Below, one piece after another: positions 30,101-38,458 of a stretch of 64,000 bases of DNA. The stretch lies in the NCBI RefSeq assembly GCF_016907815.1, contig NZ_JAFBCQ010000001.1:3348001-3412000 (forward strand), in the 5' to 3' direction. The notes beneath the pieces were generated by a model, which had not been told where the DNA came from, ran no database searches, and saw only the letters and a program-made list of their open reading frames with translations. Source of the stretch: Microbacterium aurum (GTDB lineage Bacteria > Actinomycetota > Actinomycetes > Actinomycetales > Microbacteriaceae). Each line of letters opens with the position of its first letter. Position 1 is the first letter of the stretch. The position numbers were made by a program, and so were the translations under genes.

Positions 30101-33100
30101 TCCAGACGTACTTCGTGCGACCGATGGCGCAGCCGTTGATCCCGTCACCGGCCACGGGGGCGCTGACGGTCGCCACGGCGGACGCGGTGAAGTTGGTGAA
30201 GTCGCTCAGCCGCGCGTCGATGCAGTCCACGACGAGCGTGTCATGGAGCGGGGGGACGGCCAGCCCGTTCACGGTGGTGTTCGTGGCCTCCAGGCGGTAA
30301 TAGACGGTCTGACCGCCGGTCGCGGTGAGGGTGTCGCTCGTCGTCCACGGCCCGGTCGACGCGGTAGTGGATGCCCCCTTCGTCATCGCCACATTCGGGA
30401 CGACGACGGTGACCTGCGCGGCCGCCGTGCCGCGGGACACGGGGTTCGCGTTCGTGATGGTCGGAGTGCTCGTGAGCGCGGCGGTGTTGCTGATGGTCGA
30501 GTTATGGGTGTTCCCCGCCACATCGGCGACGCGTGTCGTCATCTCGACGGTGAAGGTCTGCGACGACTCCGTGCTGTTCGTCCACGTCGTCGGGAAGATG
30601 AGGCTGCCGAACTGCGGGTCGGTGGCGACGTTGCAGAGGCGGAACTGCGTGGGATCCTGCGTGCAGCCGTCCGCGATGACGGCACCGGAGGGGCCGGTGG
30701 CGACCACCGCTCCGTCGACAGCGGTCAGCCGCCCGCCGACGGGCAGCCCGTCGGCGAGGATGCCGTTGAAGATGCTGGTGCGGGCAGGGATCGTCGCGGT
30801 GTACTGCCACACGACGGTCTCACCGATCGTCGCCTGGGTGAGCGCCGAGTTGTTCGACTCGGTCACGCTCGTCGACGTCACCGACTTGGCGACACTCGCA
30901 CCGGCGAGGCTGATCGTCGCCGTGTCGGCGGCCTGCGGGGCGTTCTTCGTCTTGTCCGGGTACGCGCCGACGGGGTTGGCCGGATAGAACGTCGGACGGT
31001 CGACGCTCGGGGTGATGCCGTCGGTCGTGATCGGCGTGTACCGGGTGACGGCGGCGGTGTTGGTGTGCGACGACGAGATCGACAGCGGGCTCGGCACGGT
31101 GAGCGCGTAGGTGATCGTCGCCGTCTGACCCCCGATGAGCGGCGTCGCTGGCCGCAGGATCCACGTCACCCGCGTCTGGCCGTTCGCCTGCTGGAAGCAG
31201 TCCGCGATCGGGTTGATCGCGGGAGTCGCGCTATCGATGTCGTCGCAGTCGAAACCGGCGGGCAGGACATCCCACACCTCGATCTCATCGATCGGATCGG
31301 CAGTGGAGTTCGCGAGGGATCCGTTGTGCGAGACGTCGATCGTGAAGGTGAGCAGCTGGCCCTCCTGCACCGGACTGAGCGACTCCGCGCCGTCGACCTT
31401 CTTGTCGAGACCGAGCGGCGGCGGCGGCGAGAGCTTGAGGTCGGCCTGATCGCGCAGGTTGATGACGCGATCATCCGGGCCGGTGTAGCGCATCTTGGCG
31501 AGGTTGCCGGCGACTCGCGGCGCCGTCGCCGGCACGGTGTTCACGCGTGCAAGCAGGTAGAACGATCCGGTCGCGCCGGGCTCGACGAACAGCACGTTGC
31601 TCGCGTCGGGCTCACCGAGCACCCAACGCGCGCTGGCGACGCCAGTGACGGTGCCGACGGGGGTGATCGTCGTCGAGTTCGCGCTCGTCGCCGCCCAATC
31701 CACGATCGACATGCCCGACGGCAGGTAGTCGCTGACGTTCACCGACCGAGTGGACACGCCCTGTGGAAAGGTCATGTCGAGCCGGAAGCACACGAGGTCG
31801 CCGAGCTGATAGGCCGGTGGAGCGATCGTCGGCGACACGTACGCGCCGTCGCCGGATTGGCACGTCGTGCCGACGCCCGTGACGCCGGTGATGGGGGTGC
31901 GGGTCAGGTTCGGCCAGATGGTCTTCGACAGCGTCGGGGCACCGGTGCCGATATCGGCCGACGAACCGTTGGACGCGTCGGAGGTTGCGCCGGAGCCGTC
32001 TGTCGTCGTCCCCGTGACCACGACACTGTTCGCGAAGTCGTCGCCGGCAGCCGTCGGGGTCCCGTTCTGGTAGTTCGTGCGCATGTACACCGTGTAGCCG
32101 ATGGTCACGTCCTGATCGGCCGCGAGGTCGTCGACCGCGAACACGACGGTGAACACGCCCGTCGAGGCGTCGAAATCCACGGAGGTCATCGTGGCGCCCG
32201 TCACGGTGCCGTTGCCCGCGCCCGCAGCCGCGCACTCGTCCGGCCAAGGGCTCCCCGTCTTGGCGACGCCTGCAGGAAGTACGGGACACATGCCGTTGGG
32301 CAGAGTGTCAGTGACCGTGATGCCTGACGAACTGACGAACTGGCTCGAGCGGACCGCGAGGGTGTACTGCTTGGTCTGGCCGCCGACGAAGCCCGACCCG
32401 TCGGTGGACTTGACGATGCCGAGGTCGATCACGCGCACCGTCGCCGTGTCGGACACCGAGATCTCCGTGTCCGTCCCGGCGGCGACGTCACCCGTGTAGG
32501 TGCCGGTCAGGGTCGCGGTGTTCTCGACCTCGTACCCTTCTGCGCCCGGGCGGGTGTCGGCACCGGTCTGCTGGCCCGACGGCATCGTGATCTCGCGCTC
32601 GCCGACGTAGGCGCTGTAGCGGAGGACGTTCGTCTCGTTCGCATCGATGGTGCCGAGGTTCCATGTGATCTCGGTGAACACCTCGCCGTCGACCTCGACC
32701 ATCCTGCGCGTACAGGGGAAATCTCCCGTGCATTCGGTGACCGTGAACTGCGCCGGCACGTAATCGACGACGACCGCTCCGGTCGTTGCGCCGTCAGGGG
32801 CCGCCGTCACCCTCAGCTCGAACGTCGCGGGGTTCGCCGGGCCACGGTAGACCTCGGCCTCGGCATTCGCGGTCTCGTTCTTGGTGATCGTGATCGGCAC
32901 GACCGTGACGGTCGCCTCGGACGAACCGCCCTCGGTCGCGCCCGTGATCTCGGGCGCGCCCGAACTCGGCACGGTGACGTCGGGGACGACACGTTCGTCG
33001 CTGTTCGCATACAGGCCCGCACCGACCTCGAACGTCGAACCGGCGGGGTACCGATCAGGGTCGGCGGTGACCCCGAACGACGCCGAGACCTCCGACCCGA

Positions 33101-33521
33101 CGGGGAGGTCGGCGATGTTTGACCACACCAGAACCTGGGCGGTGCGGGGCAGACCCGTGCCGGGGTCGATGTCTGCGGCATCCGGCGCCCATGACTGAAT
33201 GTCGGGAGCACCGATCCCTGCCGGCTGCACGCTTCCCGCGGCGTAGGTGACGCCGACCGGCAGCAGCACGACGCCCAGCGCGTTGAACAGGTCCACGCCA
33301 TCGGGATTGCTCCCGGAGACGGAGATGGTCCGAGTCCCACCCGCGAGTACGTCGCCGCCCGTCGCGGTGACCTGGACGCCGCTCAGCGGCGTGTCGGTGA
33401 CCGGTACGGCGGCTGTGGCGGGTGCGCCGATGCCGAGAGAGAGCAACAGCGCCATCACCACGACGATCGCGCACGATGGGAACCTCGCCTGCACGCTGGA
33501 CGAACCGATCAAGACCCACAC
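24141..33521 (-). CDS. Giant DUF11-repeat LPXTG surface protein
   Basis: 3126 residues from GTG at 33521; ribosome site weak, and a GTG nine codons later is possible. Sec signal about 1-38. An N-terminal half has isopeptide-type surface domains. From roughly residue 1650 on there are at least twelve recognisable DUF11-type repeats, each with an NxGPS motif followed by a DTLPxG motif. The C terminus is LPSTGG, a hydrophobic helix and RRRR. It is likely covalently attached to peptidoglycan as a long stalk or adhesin. No neighbour in the same transcript is obvious. The reading frame is open throughout with no frameshift seen. Ligand unknown. Confidence 0.9.
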   Translation of the reverse strand: MWVLIGSSSVQARFPSCAIVVVMALLLSLGIGAPATAAVPVTDTPLSGVQVTATGGDVLAGGTRTISVSGSNPDGVDLFNALGVVLLPVGVTYAAGSVQPAGIGAPDIQSWAPDAADIDPGTGLPRTAQVLVWSNIADLPVGSEVSASFGVTADPDRYPAGSTFEVGAGLYANSDERVVPDVTVPSSGAPEITGATEGGSSEATVTVVPITITKNETANAEAEVYRGPANPATFELRVTAAPDGATTGAVVVDYVPAQFTVTECTGDFPCTRRMVEVDGEVFTEITWNLGTIDANETNVLRYSAYVGEREITMPSGQQTGADTRPGAEGYEVENTATLTGTYTGDVAAGTDTEISVSDTATVRVIDLGIVKSTDGSGFVGGQTKQYTLAVRSSQFVSSSGITVTDTLPNGMCPVLPAGVAKTGSPWPDECAAAGAGNGTVTGATMTSVDFDASTGVFTVVFAVDDLAADQDVTIGYTVYMRTNYQNGTPTAAGDDFANSVVVTGTTTDGSGATSDASNGSSADIGTGAPTLSKTIWPNLTRTPITGVTGVGTTCQSGDGAYVSPTIAPPAYQLGDLVCFRLDMTFPQGVSTRSVNVSDYLPSGMSIVDWAATSANSTTITPVGTVTGVASARWVLGEPDASNVLFVEPGATGSFYLLARVNTVPATAPRVAGNLAKMRYTGPDDRVINLRDQADLKLSPPPPLGLDKKVDGAESLSPVQEGQLLTFTIDVSHNGSLANSTADPIDEIEVWDVLPAGFDCDDIDSATPAINPIADCFQQANGQTRVTWILRPATPLIGGQTATITYALTVPSPLSISSSHTNTAAVTRYTPITTDGITPSVDRPTFYPANPVGAYPDKTKNAPQAADTATISLAGASVAKSVTSTSVTESNNSALTQATIGETVVWQYTATIPARTSIFNGILADGLPVGGRLTAVDGAVVATGPSGAVIADGCTQDPTQFRLCNVATDPQFGSLIFPTTWTNSTESSQTFTVEMTTRVADVAGNTHNSTISNTAALTSTPTITNANPVSRGTAAAQVTVVVPNVAMTKGASTTASTGPWTTSDTLTATGGQTVYYRLEATNTTVNGLAVPPLHDTLVVDCIDARLSDFTNFTASAVATVSAPVAGDGINGCAIGRTKYVWTLTADLATTAQIVYSATVPTPIAAGTTFRNDAALTGSTLAGAVPGERTLTATANRTVTAAPPTIVKQRLLPTGTAVPGENVTWRLTLTIPQDVTLLDAQIRDTLPAELGTADAASFVLSCGTGWDVCPTGTRVSSGKAQILAVGIGDVAASAQVRTLILEVTSPVSTSIAATAVGPYTNSGQATWRTVAGGTTLTSNTSTATVGVRHPLVTTAKSVSNPTVAKSQGEIFTYTVSASAVQNATPNGKPAFNVTVVDRVPVGVIPVVSATDSTALANGATVAGGGVWDSTARTITWMIATLTPGDPAMSFSYPAKLDLASTLSGAALVNTATPTSWDSLAGGGKRYTSTTGATASVTPAFPKIDTAKQLLSTNPVYIGDEVSYSFTMTNSGTARAVSLQAIDTLPAGWTYVAGSAQLGGVALADPAISGQQLTWSNLGPLAPAAALTITYRAIAGSSVSVGSGVAHTNTVRAAQVTDATGGTSYNSGNGSYIGTSGTATARIDQADLQITKTAGTFTAGGTGSFTMVVRNNGGDTAVGVALHDVLTLPTGVTVTTVNAGTDGTCTVASGVLDCTRASLNSGATWTVTLNLAIAADVVSGTEVPNTATVSARTADRTPGNNSSTATGTVVTSADLEVVKRVVAPATGAVVAGTPIEWSITLTNKGPSLSRGSANSPIVLTDTVPAAVSGLSLTGTVPPGCTLTGQAVRCEITHDMTVGEAITLTVAGTVNSDVAAGTGVIVNTASVTPVTTDPVAGNNSSTTRTDVAVQESLTIVKTITDPAPPAEVVPGETLTYTLQVSNGGPSVARGVYIVDTLPADIDFDELVSGTGWTATPGAGGTVRFDYSGVLAAGADAPLITYTATLDPAFIGLADDLTNTASVSSAWKADQDDSDATPGTPNPEADLELTKTVAPSSGASAVIAGETAVYTFTVANNGPSDAGTVTVRDTLPVGLTASGPLPDGCTIDGRLLTCVLDAGLDEDDAPWTFQVAVRVDASFTGATLTNAAAVTSVTDDINPDNNTDTATLNVIQRAKLAVAKVPSAATVTAGENVTWTITVANSGPSDAQNVTLSDVVPGDLIVVSATSADAGVTCSGTATVSCTIGTLAAGASVQIALVTTVRSSIVNGSTTPNSATANSSTPDVVTGEPATATGGGQIGVIANAALTIVKATTTPVVSAGATASFTVLVGNDGPSDAAAPVTITDTLPAGLTYVSSSTVEGPAVWACDDSGQDVVCVLQNADGDAVSLAAGAKAPLLQIVAAIDPALAAGTVTNTATVTSPSDSTPPTETADVDVQTFADLGILKQNVGTPTAGEEFSWTITVTNHGPSDSVATADEPITVTDKLPAGTTYVSATGAGVSCDEDAGVVTCEITSTMKPGDAVAVTLTVAVDEAVSGTLTNTASVAPGVTDEPQGAIWPNEFTVVTPTVIEVADLAIEKSVVTADADIVAGQPISWELTVTNLGSSNSDADAGTPIVVTDTLPSGVLADAATGPSDDWSCTIAGDRKTVTCELSADLATNDPQTISVTGTIDPSVQGRVVNTAAVAPGLTAQPDTEEAAANDRATASADVTESADLVLSKAISETIEAGATGEYTLTVTNLGPSAARGITLVDTLPTGLSFDSASGDGWACAPDTGDPAQVECAYAGILTPAQTLSLRISIAVDEALQGEVVNTATVAATTPDPDLENNTASVPGTVAEMVDLSIVKTPVGDPIVGETFSYELTVANAGPATARGLLVDDLVPGELEIVSVSAEGWSCATDAETGAIACTLADLAQGATAPVITIEVRVLPAAYPEVSNTATVSSTTPEDESTLGDNTSTAIVPVPPLSTLTITKELTDELVTGSQAHYSITVTNSGPTADPGPVSVTDTMPQGIAARSATLSGAAGSCAIAAATVTCTIDALAVDQTAVVTLTVDVAANARGEIVNTARASSPASGAAVEDTAAGIVRVVELPSTGGTLGLFLPFGVGLLGLGLLALWWARRRRTEGTISG

Positions 33522-33640
33522 CCCATCACCCGGCGAGGCGGTGTCGCGCGTCGGGAACGCGCAGTCATCCCCCTCAAGACATCTGCCCGCTCAGGCTACA
33601 TCTGTCACATAACGAAAAGATCACGGCCCGAAGACGTAGA

Positions 33641-33672
33641 ACGCCCCCGGCAGCCGAAGCTGACGGGGGCGT
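33641..33672 (-). terminator. tuf terminator hairpin
   Basis: ACGCCCCCG (33641-33649) pairs with CGGGGGCGT (33664-33672), extended inward by CAGC/GCTG around a CGAA loop with one mismatch. It is followed by TTCT on the minus strand and lies 14 bases past the tuf stop. It ends the str operon. Confidence 0.8.
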
Positions 33673-33686
33673 CCCGGTGAAGTGGA

Positions 33687-34880
33687 TTACTTCAGGATCT
33701 TGGTGACGGTACCGGCACCGACGGTGCGGCCACCCTCACGGATCGCGAAGCCGAGGCCCTCTTCCATGGCGATCGGCTGGATGAGCTCGACCGACATCTC
33801 CGTGGTGTCGCCGGGCATGACCATCTCGGTGCCCTCAGGCAGCGTGATGACGCCGGTGACGTCGGTGGTGCGGAAGTAGAACTGCGGGCGGTAGTTCGTG
33901 AAGAACGGGTTGTGGCGGCCGCCCTCCTCCTTGGACAGGATGTACGCCGTGCCCTCGAAGTTGGTGTGCGGGGTGACCGAACCGGGCTTGACGACAACCT
34001 GGCCGCGCTCGACGTCGTCACGCTTGGTGCCGCGCAGGAGCAGACCACAGTTCTCGCCGGCCCAGGCCTCGTCGAGCTGCTTGTGGAACATCTCGATACC
34101 CGTGACGATCGTCTTCTGGGTCGGGCGGATGCCGACGATCTCGACCTCGGAGTTGATGGCCAGCGTGCCACGCTCGGCGCGACCCGTGACGACCGTGCCA
34201 CGGCCGGTGATGGTGAAGACGTCCTCGATGGGCATGAGGAACGGCTTGTCCTTGTCGCGCACCGGGTCCGGGATGGACTCGTCGACGGCGTTCATGAGCT
34301 CGACGATCGACTCGACCCACTTCTCGTCGCCCTCGAGCGCCTTCAGGCCCGAGACGCGGACGACCGGCGCGTTGTCGCCGTCGAAGTCCTGCGAGCTGAG
34401 CAGCTCACGGACCTCGAGCTCGACGAGCTCCAGGATCTCCTCGTCGTCGACCATGTCGCTCTTGTTCAGCGCGACCAGCAGGTACGGCACGCCGACCTGC
34501 TTGGCGAGCAGGACGTGCTCACGGGTCTGAGCCATCGGGCCGTCGGTGGCGGCGACCACGAGGATCGCGCCGTCCATCTGAGCGGCACCGGTGATCATGT
34601 TCTTGATGTAGTCGGCGTGACCGGGCGCGTCGACGTGCGCGTAGTGGCGCTTCGGGGTCTCGTACTCGACGTGCGAGATGTTGATCGTGATACCACGCTG
34701 ACGCTCTTCGGGAGCCGAGTCGATCGACGCGAAGTCACGCTGCACGTTGGTCGCCGACGGGTACTTGTCGGCGAGCACCTTCGAGATGGCAGCGGTGAGC
34801 GTGGTCTTGCCGTGGTCGACGTGACCGATCGTTCCGATGTTGACGTGCGGCTTGGTCCGCTCGAACTTGGCCTTGGCCAC
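33687..34880 (-). CDS. tuf: Elongation factor Tu
   Basis: GTPase that brings aminoacyl-tRNA to the ribosome, 397 residues. G1 GHVDHGKT (19-26), the switch region RGITI, G3 DAPGHADY, and G4 NKSD are all visible. The two beta-barrel domains follow, with [10 protein letters not shown] and [14 protein letters not shown]. The GTG start at 34880 has GAGGAGG upstream. It is the last gene of the str operon, separated from fusA by a hairpin and a candidate promoter of its own. Confidence 0.99.
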   Translation of the reverse strand: MAKAKFERTKPHVNIGTIGHVDHGKTTLTAAISKVLADKYPSATNVQRDFASIDSAPEERQRGITINISHVEYETPKRHYAHVDAPGHADYIKNMITGAAQMDGAILVVAATDGPMAQTREHVLLAKQVGVPYLLVALNKSDMVDDEEILELVELEVRELLSSQDFDGDNAPVVRVSGLKALEGDEKWVESIVELMNAVDESIPDPVRDKDKPFLMPIEDVFTITGRGTVVTGRAERGTLAINSEVEIVGIRPTQKTIVTGIEMFHKQLDEAWAGENCGLLLRGTKRDDVERGQVVVKPGSVTPHTNFEGTAYILSKEEGGRHNPFFTNYRPQFYFRTTDVTGVITLPEGTEMVMPGDTTEMSVELIQPIAMEEGLGFAIREGGRTVGAGTVTKILK

Positions 34881-34954
34881 TGGGTCCTCCTCAGGACATT
34901 CGTGTAGAGGTTCCGGGCGCTGGATTGCGACCGGTGCTCTACGGGGATGTTTCT

Positions 34955-34982
34955 AGTTTATGCGTATGAAGTTGTGTGTCAC
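34955..34982 (-). promoter_or_regulatory. Candidate internal promoter for tuf
   Basis: On the minus strand GTGACA (34982-34977) and TAAACT (34960-34955) are 16 bases apart, in the most AT-rich part of the fusA-tuf spacer. It lies after the fusA hairpin and about 75 bases before the tuf start. This fits extra transcription of tuf. Confidence 0.5.
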
Positions 34983-34997
34983 CGGGGCGCCGGTGTC

Positions 34998-35025
34998 GGA
35001 TGCCGGGAGCGCGGCCCCGGCATCC
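34998..35025 (-). terminator. Hairpin downstream of fusA
   Basis: GGATGCCGGG (34998-35007) pairs perfectly with CCCGGCATCC (35016-35025), six bases after the fusA stop on the minus strand. No U-run. It is probably a partial terminator or processing site between fusA and tuf. Confidence 0.55.
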
Positions 35026-35031
35026 GCCGAA

Positions 35032-37146
35032 TCACTCGCCCTTGTTCTTCTGGACGATCTCGTCGGCGACGGCCTTGGGGACCTCGGCGTACGAGTCGAA
35101 CTCCATCGAGTACACGGCCCGGCCCGAGGTCTTCGAGCGCAGGTCGCCGATGTAGCCGAACATCTCGGACAGCGGCACCAGGGCACGCACGACCTTGACG
35201 CCGGCGGCGTCCTCCATCGACTGGATCTGGCCGCGACGGGAGTTCAGGTCGCCGATGACGTCGCCCATGTACTCCTCGGGAGTACGCACCTCGACGCTCA
35301 TGAGCGGCTCGAGGATGGTGGGGTTGGCCTTGCGGACGGCCTCCTTGAAGCCCATCGAGCCGGCGATCTTGAACGCCATCTCCGAAGAGTCGACATCGTG
35401 GCTCGCGCCGTCGATGAGGATCGCCTTGACACCCACCATGGGGTAGCCGGCGAGCACGCCGACGTTCATGGCGTCCTGGAAGCCCTGGTTGGTCGGCTCG
35501 ATGTACTCACGCGGGATGCGGCCACCGGTGACCTTGTTCTCGAACTCGTACGGCTTGTCGGCCGTGAGCTCGAGCGGCTCGATCGCGAACTGGATCTTCG
35601 CGAACTGACCCGAACCACCGGTCTGCTTCTTGTGCGTGTAGTCGTGACGCTCGACGGCCTTCTTGATCGTCTCGCGGTAGGCCACCTGGGGCTTTCCGAC
35701 GTTCGCCTCGACGCGGAACTCGCGCTTCATGCGGTCGACGAGGATGTCCAGGTGCAGCTCGCCCATGCCCTTGATGACCGTCTGACCGGTCTCGGGGTTG
35801 AGCTCGGTGCGGAAGGTCGGGTCCTCTTCGGCGAGCTTCTGGATCGCCAGACCCAGCTTCTCCTGGTCGGCCTTGGTCTTCGGCTCGATCGCGACCTCGA
35901 TGACGGGCTCGGGGAACGTCATCGACTCGAGGACGACAGGCTCGTTCGGGTCGGCCAGGGTGTCACCGGTGGTGGTGTCCTTCAGGCCGATCACGGCGTA
36001 GATGTTGCCCGCGGTGACCGAGTCGACCGGGTTCTCCTTGTTGGCGTGCATCTGGAAGATCTTCCCGATGCGCTCCTTCTTGCCCTTGGTCGAGTTGATG
36101 ACCTGCGCGCCCGAGTCGAGGTGACCCGAGTAGACGCGGATGTAGGTCAGGCGACCGAAGAACGGGTGCACCGCGACCTTGAACGCGAGGGCCGCGAACG
36201 GGTCGTTGGCGTCGGGGTGACGCTCGATGATCTTCTCTTCGTCCTTGGGGTCGTGCGCCTCGATGGCGGGCACGTCCAGGGGCGAGGGCAGGTAGTCCAC
36301 GACCGCGTCGAGCATGGGCTGCACGCCGCGGTTCTTGAACGCCGAGCCACAGAGCACGGGGTACAGCTCGCCGGAGACGGTGAGCTTGCGGATCGCGCCC
36401 TTGATCTCGGCGAGCGTGAGCTCCTCGCCGCCGAAGTACTTCTCCAGCAGCGCCTCGTCGGACTCGGCGACCGTCTCGAGCAGCTTCTCGCGGTACTCGG
36501 CAGCGCGGTCGGCGAGGTCGGCGGGGATCTCCTGCACCTCGTACTTGGCGCCCATGGTGACATCACCCTTGGCATCGCCCGGCCACACCAGCGCGCGCAT
36601 CTCGACGAGGTCGATGACGCCCACGAAGTCGTTCTCGGCACCGATCGGCAGCTGCAGCACCAGAGGCTTCGCGCCGAGGCGGTTCACGATCGTGTCGACG
36701 GTGAAGTAGAAGTCGGCGCCCAGCTTGTCCATCTTGTTGACGAAGCAGATGCGGGGCACGTCGTACTTGTCGGCCTGACGCCACACCGTCTCGGACTGGG
36801 GCTCGACGCCCTCCTTGCCGTCGAAGACGGCGACGGCACCGTCGAGGACGCGCAGCGACCGCTCCACCTCGACGGTGAAGTCGACGTGTCCGGGCGTGTC
36901 GATGATGTTGATCTGGTGCTTGTTCCAGAAGCAGGTCACGGCGGCAGACGTGATCGTGATGCCGCGCTCCTTCTCCTGCTCCATCCAGTCGGTCGTCGAG
37001 GCGCCGTCGTGGGTCTCGCCCAGCTTGTGGTTGACGCCCGTGTAGAACAGGATGCGCTCGGTCGTCGTCGTCTTGCCGGCATCGATGTGCGCCATGATGC
37101 CGATGTTGCGGACCTTGTTGAGGTCGGTGAGCACTTCTTGTGCCAC
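35032..37146 (-). CDS. fusA: Elongation factor G
   Basis: Translocation GTPase, 704 residues from GTG at 37146 (GAGAGG upstream). The frame is open 30 codons further, but that stretch is the repeat-bearing spacer. G1 AHIDAGKT, the switch region [10 protein letters not shown]3 DTPGHVDFT and G4 [10 protein letters not shown] are present. Domain II follows, and domain IV ends with the usual [28 protein letters not shown]. It lies between rpsG and tuf in the str operon. Confidence 0.99.
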   Translation of the reverse strand: MAQEVLTDLNKVRNIGIMAHIDAGKTTTTERILFYTGVNHKLGETHDGASTTDWMEQEKERGITITSAAVTCFWNKHQINIIDTPGHVDFTVEVERSLRVLDGAVAVFDGKEGVEPQSETVWRQADKYDVPRICFVNKMDKLGADFYFTVDTIVNRLGAKPLVLQLPIGAENDFVGVIDLVEMRALVWPGDAKGDVTMGAKYEVQEIPADLADRAAEYREKLLETVAESDEALLEKYFGGEELTLAEIKGAIRKLTVSGELYPVLCGSAFKNRGVQPMLDAVVDYLPSPLDVPAIEAHDPKDEEKIIERHPDANDPFAALAFKVAVHPFFGRLTYIRVYSGHLDSGAQVINSTKGKKERIGKIFQMHANKENPVDSVTAGNIYAVIGLKDTTTGDTLADPNEPVVLESMTFPEPVIEVAIEPKTKADQEKLGLAIQKLAEEDPTFRTELNPETGQTVIKGMGELHLDILVDRMKREFRVEANVGKPQVAYRETIKKAVERHDYTHKKQTGGSGQFAKIQFAIEPLELTADKPYEFENKVTGGRIPREYIEPTNQGFQDAMNVGVLAGYPMVGVKAILIDGASHDVDSSEMAFKIAGSMGFKEAVRKANPTILEPLMSVEVRTPEEYMGDVIGDLNSRRGQIQSMEDAAGVKVVRALVPLSEMFGYIGDLRSKTSGRAVYSMEFDSYAEVPKAVADEIVQKNKGE

Positions 37147-37160
37147 GGGGGTTTTTCCTC

Positions 37161-37200
37161 TCGGTGATCGAGTAGCCCGCGCAGCGGGCGTATCGAGATC
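37161..37200. repeat. 40-bp palindromic repeat, copy in the rpsG-fusA spacer
   Basis: An imperfect palindrome centred on a GCAG loop, 36 of 40 bases identical to 61694-61733 in the rpoB-rpoC spacer. The four differences (offsets 9, 17, 27, 37) form two compensated base pairs (9 with 37, 17 with 27). It is a REP-like dispersed element of unknown role. Confidence 0.8.
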
Positions 37201-37206
37201 AGGGGG

Positions 37207-37239
37207 CGGATGCGGGGCCGGATCACGGCCCCGCATCCG
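37207..37239 (-). terminator. 14-bp perfect hairpin between rpsG and fusA
   Basis: CGGATGCGGGGCCG (37207-37220) pairs perfectly with 37226-37239 around GATCA. It lies 12 bases past the rpsG stop on the minus strand, inside the str operon. It has no U-run, so partial termination or mRNA-end protection is as likely as full termination. Confidence 0.55.
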
Positions 37240-37251
37240 TTGACGTGCTGG

Positions 37252-37722
37252 TTACCAGCGGTAGTGCGCGAAGGCGCGGTTCGACTCGGCCATCTTGTGG
37301 GTGTCCTCACGGCGCTTGACCGCGGCACCGAGGCCGTTCGAGGCGTCGAGGATCTCGTTCTGCAGACGCTCCGTCATCGTCTTCTCACGACGACCCTTCG
37401 CGTAGGAGACGAGCCAGCGCAGCGCCAGCGTGTTCGCGCGGTGCGGCTTGACCTCGACGGGAACCTGGTAGGTCGAGCCGCCGACGCGGCGGCTCTTGAC
37501 CTCGAGGGTGGGGCGGACGTTGTCGAGCGCCTTCTTGAGCGTCGCGACGGCATCCTGGCCGTTCTTGGCCTCGACACCCTTCAGGGCGTCGTAGACGATC
37601 GACTCGGCGAGCGACTTCTTGCCGTCGACGAGGATCTTGTTCACCAGCTGGGTGACGATCGGAGCACCGTAGACCGGGTCGTTGACGACGAGGCGGCGGG
37701 GTGCGGGTCCCTTGCGAGGCAT
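37252..37722 (-). CDS. rpsG: Ribosomal protein S7
   Basis: Primary 16S rRNA-binding protein of the 30S head, near the E site; 156 residues. It begins [19 protein letters not shown], and the S7 signature [26 protein letters not shown] is clear. It continues with [14 protein letters not shown] and ends NRAFAHYRW. It lies five bases after rpsL. Confidence 0.99.
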   Translation of the reverse strand: MPRKGPAPRRLVVNDPVYGAPIVTQLVNKILVDGKKSLAESIVYDALKGVEAKNGQDAVATLKKALDNVRPTLEVKSRRVGGSTYQVPVEVKPHRANTLALRWLVSYAKGRREKTMTERLQNEILDASNGLGAAVKRREDTHKMAESNRAFAHYRW

Positions 37723-37727
37723 CTGCG

Positions 37728-38096
37728 TCAGCCCTTCTTGGCGCCGTAGCGGCTACGGGCCTGCTTGCGGTTCTTGACGGCCTGGGTGTCCAGGGCGCCG
37801 CGAACGATCTTGTAACGGACACCGGGGAGGTCCTTCACACGGCCTCCACGGACGAGCACGAGCGAGTGCTCCTGCAGGTTGTGGCCCTCGCCGGGGATGT
37901 AGGCGGTGACCTCGGTGCCGTTGCGGAGCTTGACACGGGCGACCTTGCGCATCGCCGAGTTCGGCTTCTTGGGCGTGGTGGTGTACACGCGGGTGCAGAC
38001 ACCCGCCTGCTGCGGGTTCGCCTTCAGGGCGGGCGCCTTGGTCTTGGTGACCTTGGGCGTGCGACCCTTGCGAACCAACTGCTGAATGGTTGGCAC
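37728..38096 (-). CDS. rpsL: Ribosomal protein S12
   Basis: 30S decoding-centre protein that controls accuracy, 122 residues from GTG at 38096, preceded by AAGGAGAGAAC. It begins [11 protein letters not shown] and has the loops TPKKPNSA and [12 protein letters not shown]. The Lys residues corresponding to the two classic streptomycin positions are both present, so the sequence looks sensitive. It is the first gene of the str operon. Upstream reading in the same frame runs into non-coding leader. Confidence 0.99.
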   Translation of the reverse strand: MPTIQQLVRKGRTPKVTKTKAPALKANPQQAGVCTRVYTTTPKKPNSAMRKVARVKLRNGTEVTAYIPGEGHNLQEHSLVLVRGGRVKDLPGVRYKIVRGALDTQAVKNRKQARSRYGAKKG

Positions 38097-38323
38097 GTTC
38101 TCTCCTTGTCGTGCTGCGCGTGGCCGGAACCCTGCGCAGGTGCTGCACGGTGACAGCGATGGTGGTTTCACCACAGATCCACCGGCACGGCGGTGCGCCG
38201 TGCGTTTCGTGGTGGATATGCCGTGGGGGTGACCTGTTCGCAGGCCGGTCCCGAACGTGCGTCTCACGGTGTGTCTGCAGAGCCGGGCACGGCAGACGGC
38301 GCGCGAGAGCGCACACCCGCTCA
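38097..38323 (-). promoter_or_regulatory. Long structured leader of the str operon
   Basis: About 225 non-coding bases between the candidate promoter and rpsL. It contains a perfect 8-bp hairpin, GCACGGCG (38185-38192) with CGCCGTGC (38196-38203) around a 3-base loop. A GTGGT/ACCAC stem lies near 38162-38175. A leader of this size could hold attenuation or ribosomal-protein control, but no known binding site was recognised. Confidence 0.4.
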
Positions 38324-38352
38324 ATACTACGCCGTATGACCGAACCGGGCAA
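38324..38352 (-). promoter_or_regulatory. Candidate str-operon promoter
   Basis: On the minus strand TTGCCC (38352-38347) and TAGTAT (38329-38324) are separated by exactly 17 bases. It is the only good promoter-like pair seen in the 362-base gap between rpsL and the divergent DUF559 gene. Confidence 0.55.
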
Positions 38353-38458
38353 ACGCACACCGCCATCGCTCTCTCCCCAGACGCCGCGGCCGGCCCGACT
38401 GTCCACAGATCCCGCCGCGAGCGGCACCAGAGCGGCGGGCCGCGGCATCCTGAGCACC

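Noticed and set aside
24141..33521. Possible frameshifts or a gene split inside the giant DUF11 gene
   Set aside because: The single minus-strand frame keeps repeat motifs to the LPSTGG end with no internal stop, so it is treated as one intact gene.
37237..37251. N-terminal extension of fusA reading up to 37236
   Set aside because: That frame is the spacer carrying the palindrome. EF-G begins [21 protein letters not shown] after the GTG at 37146.
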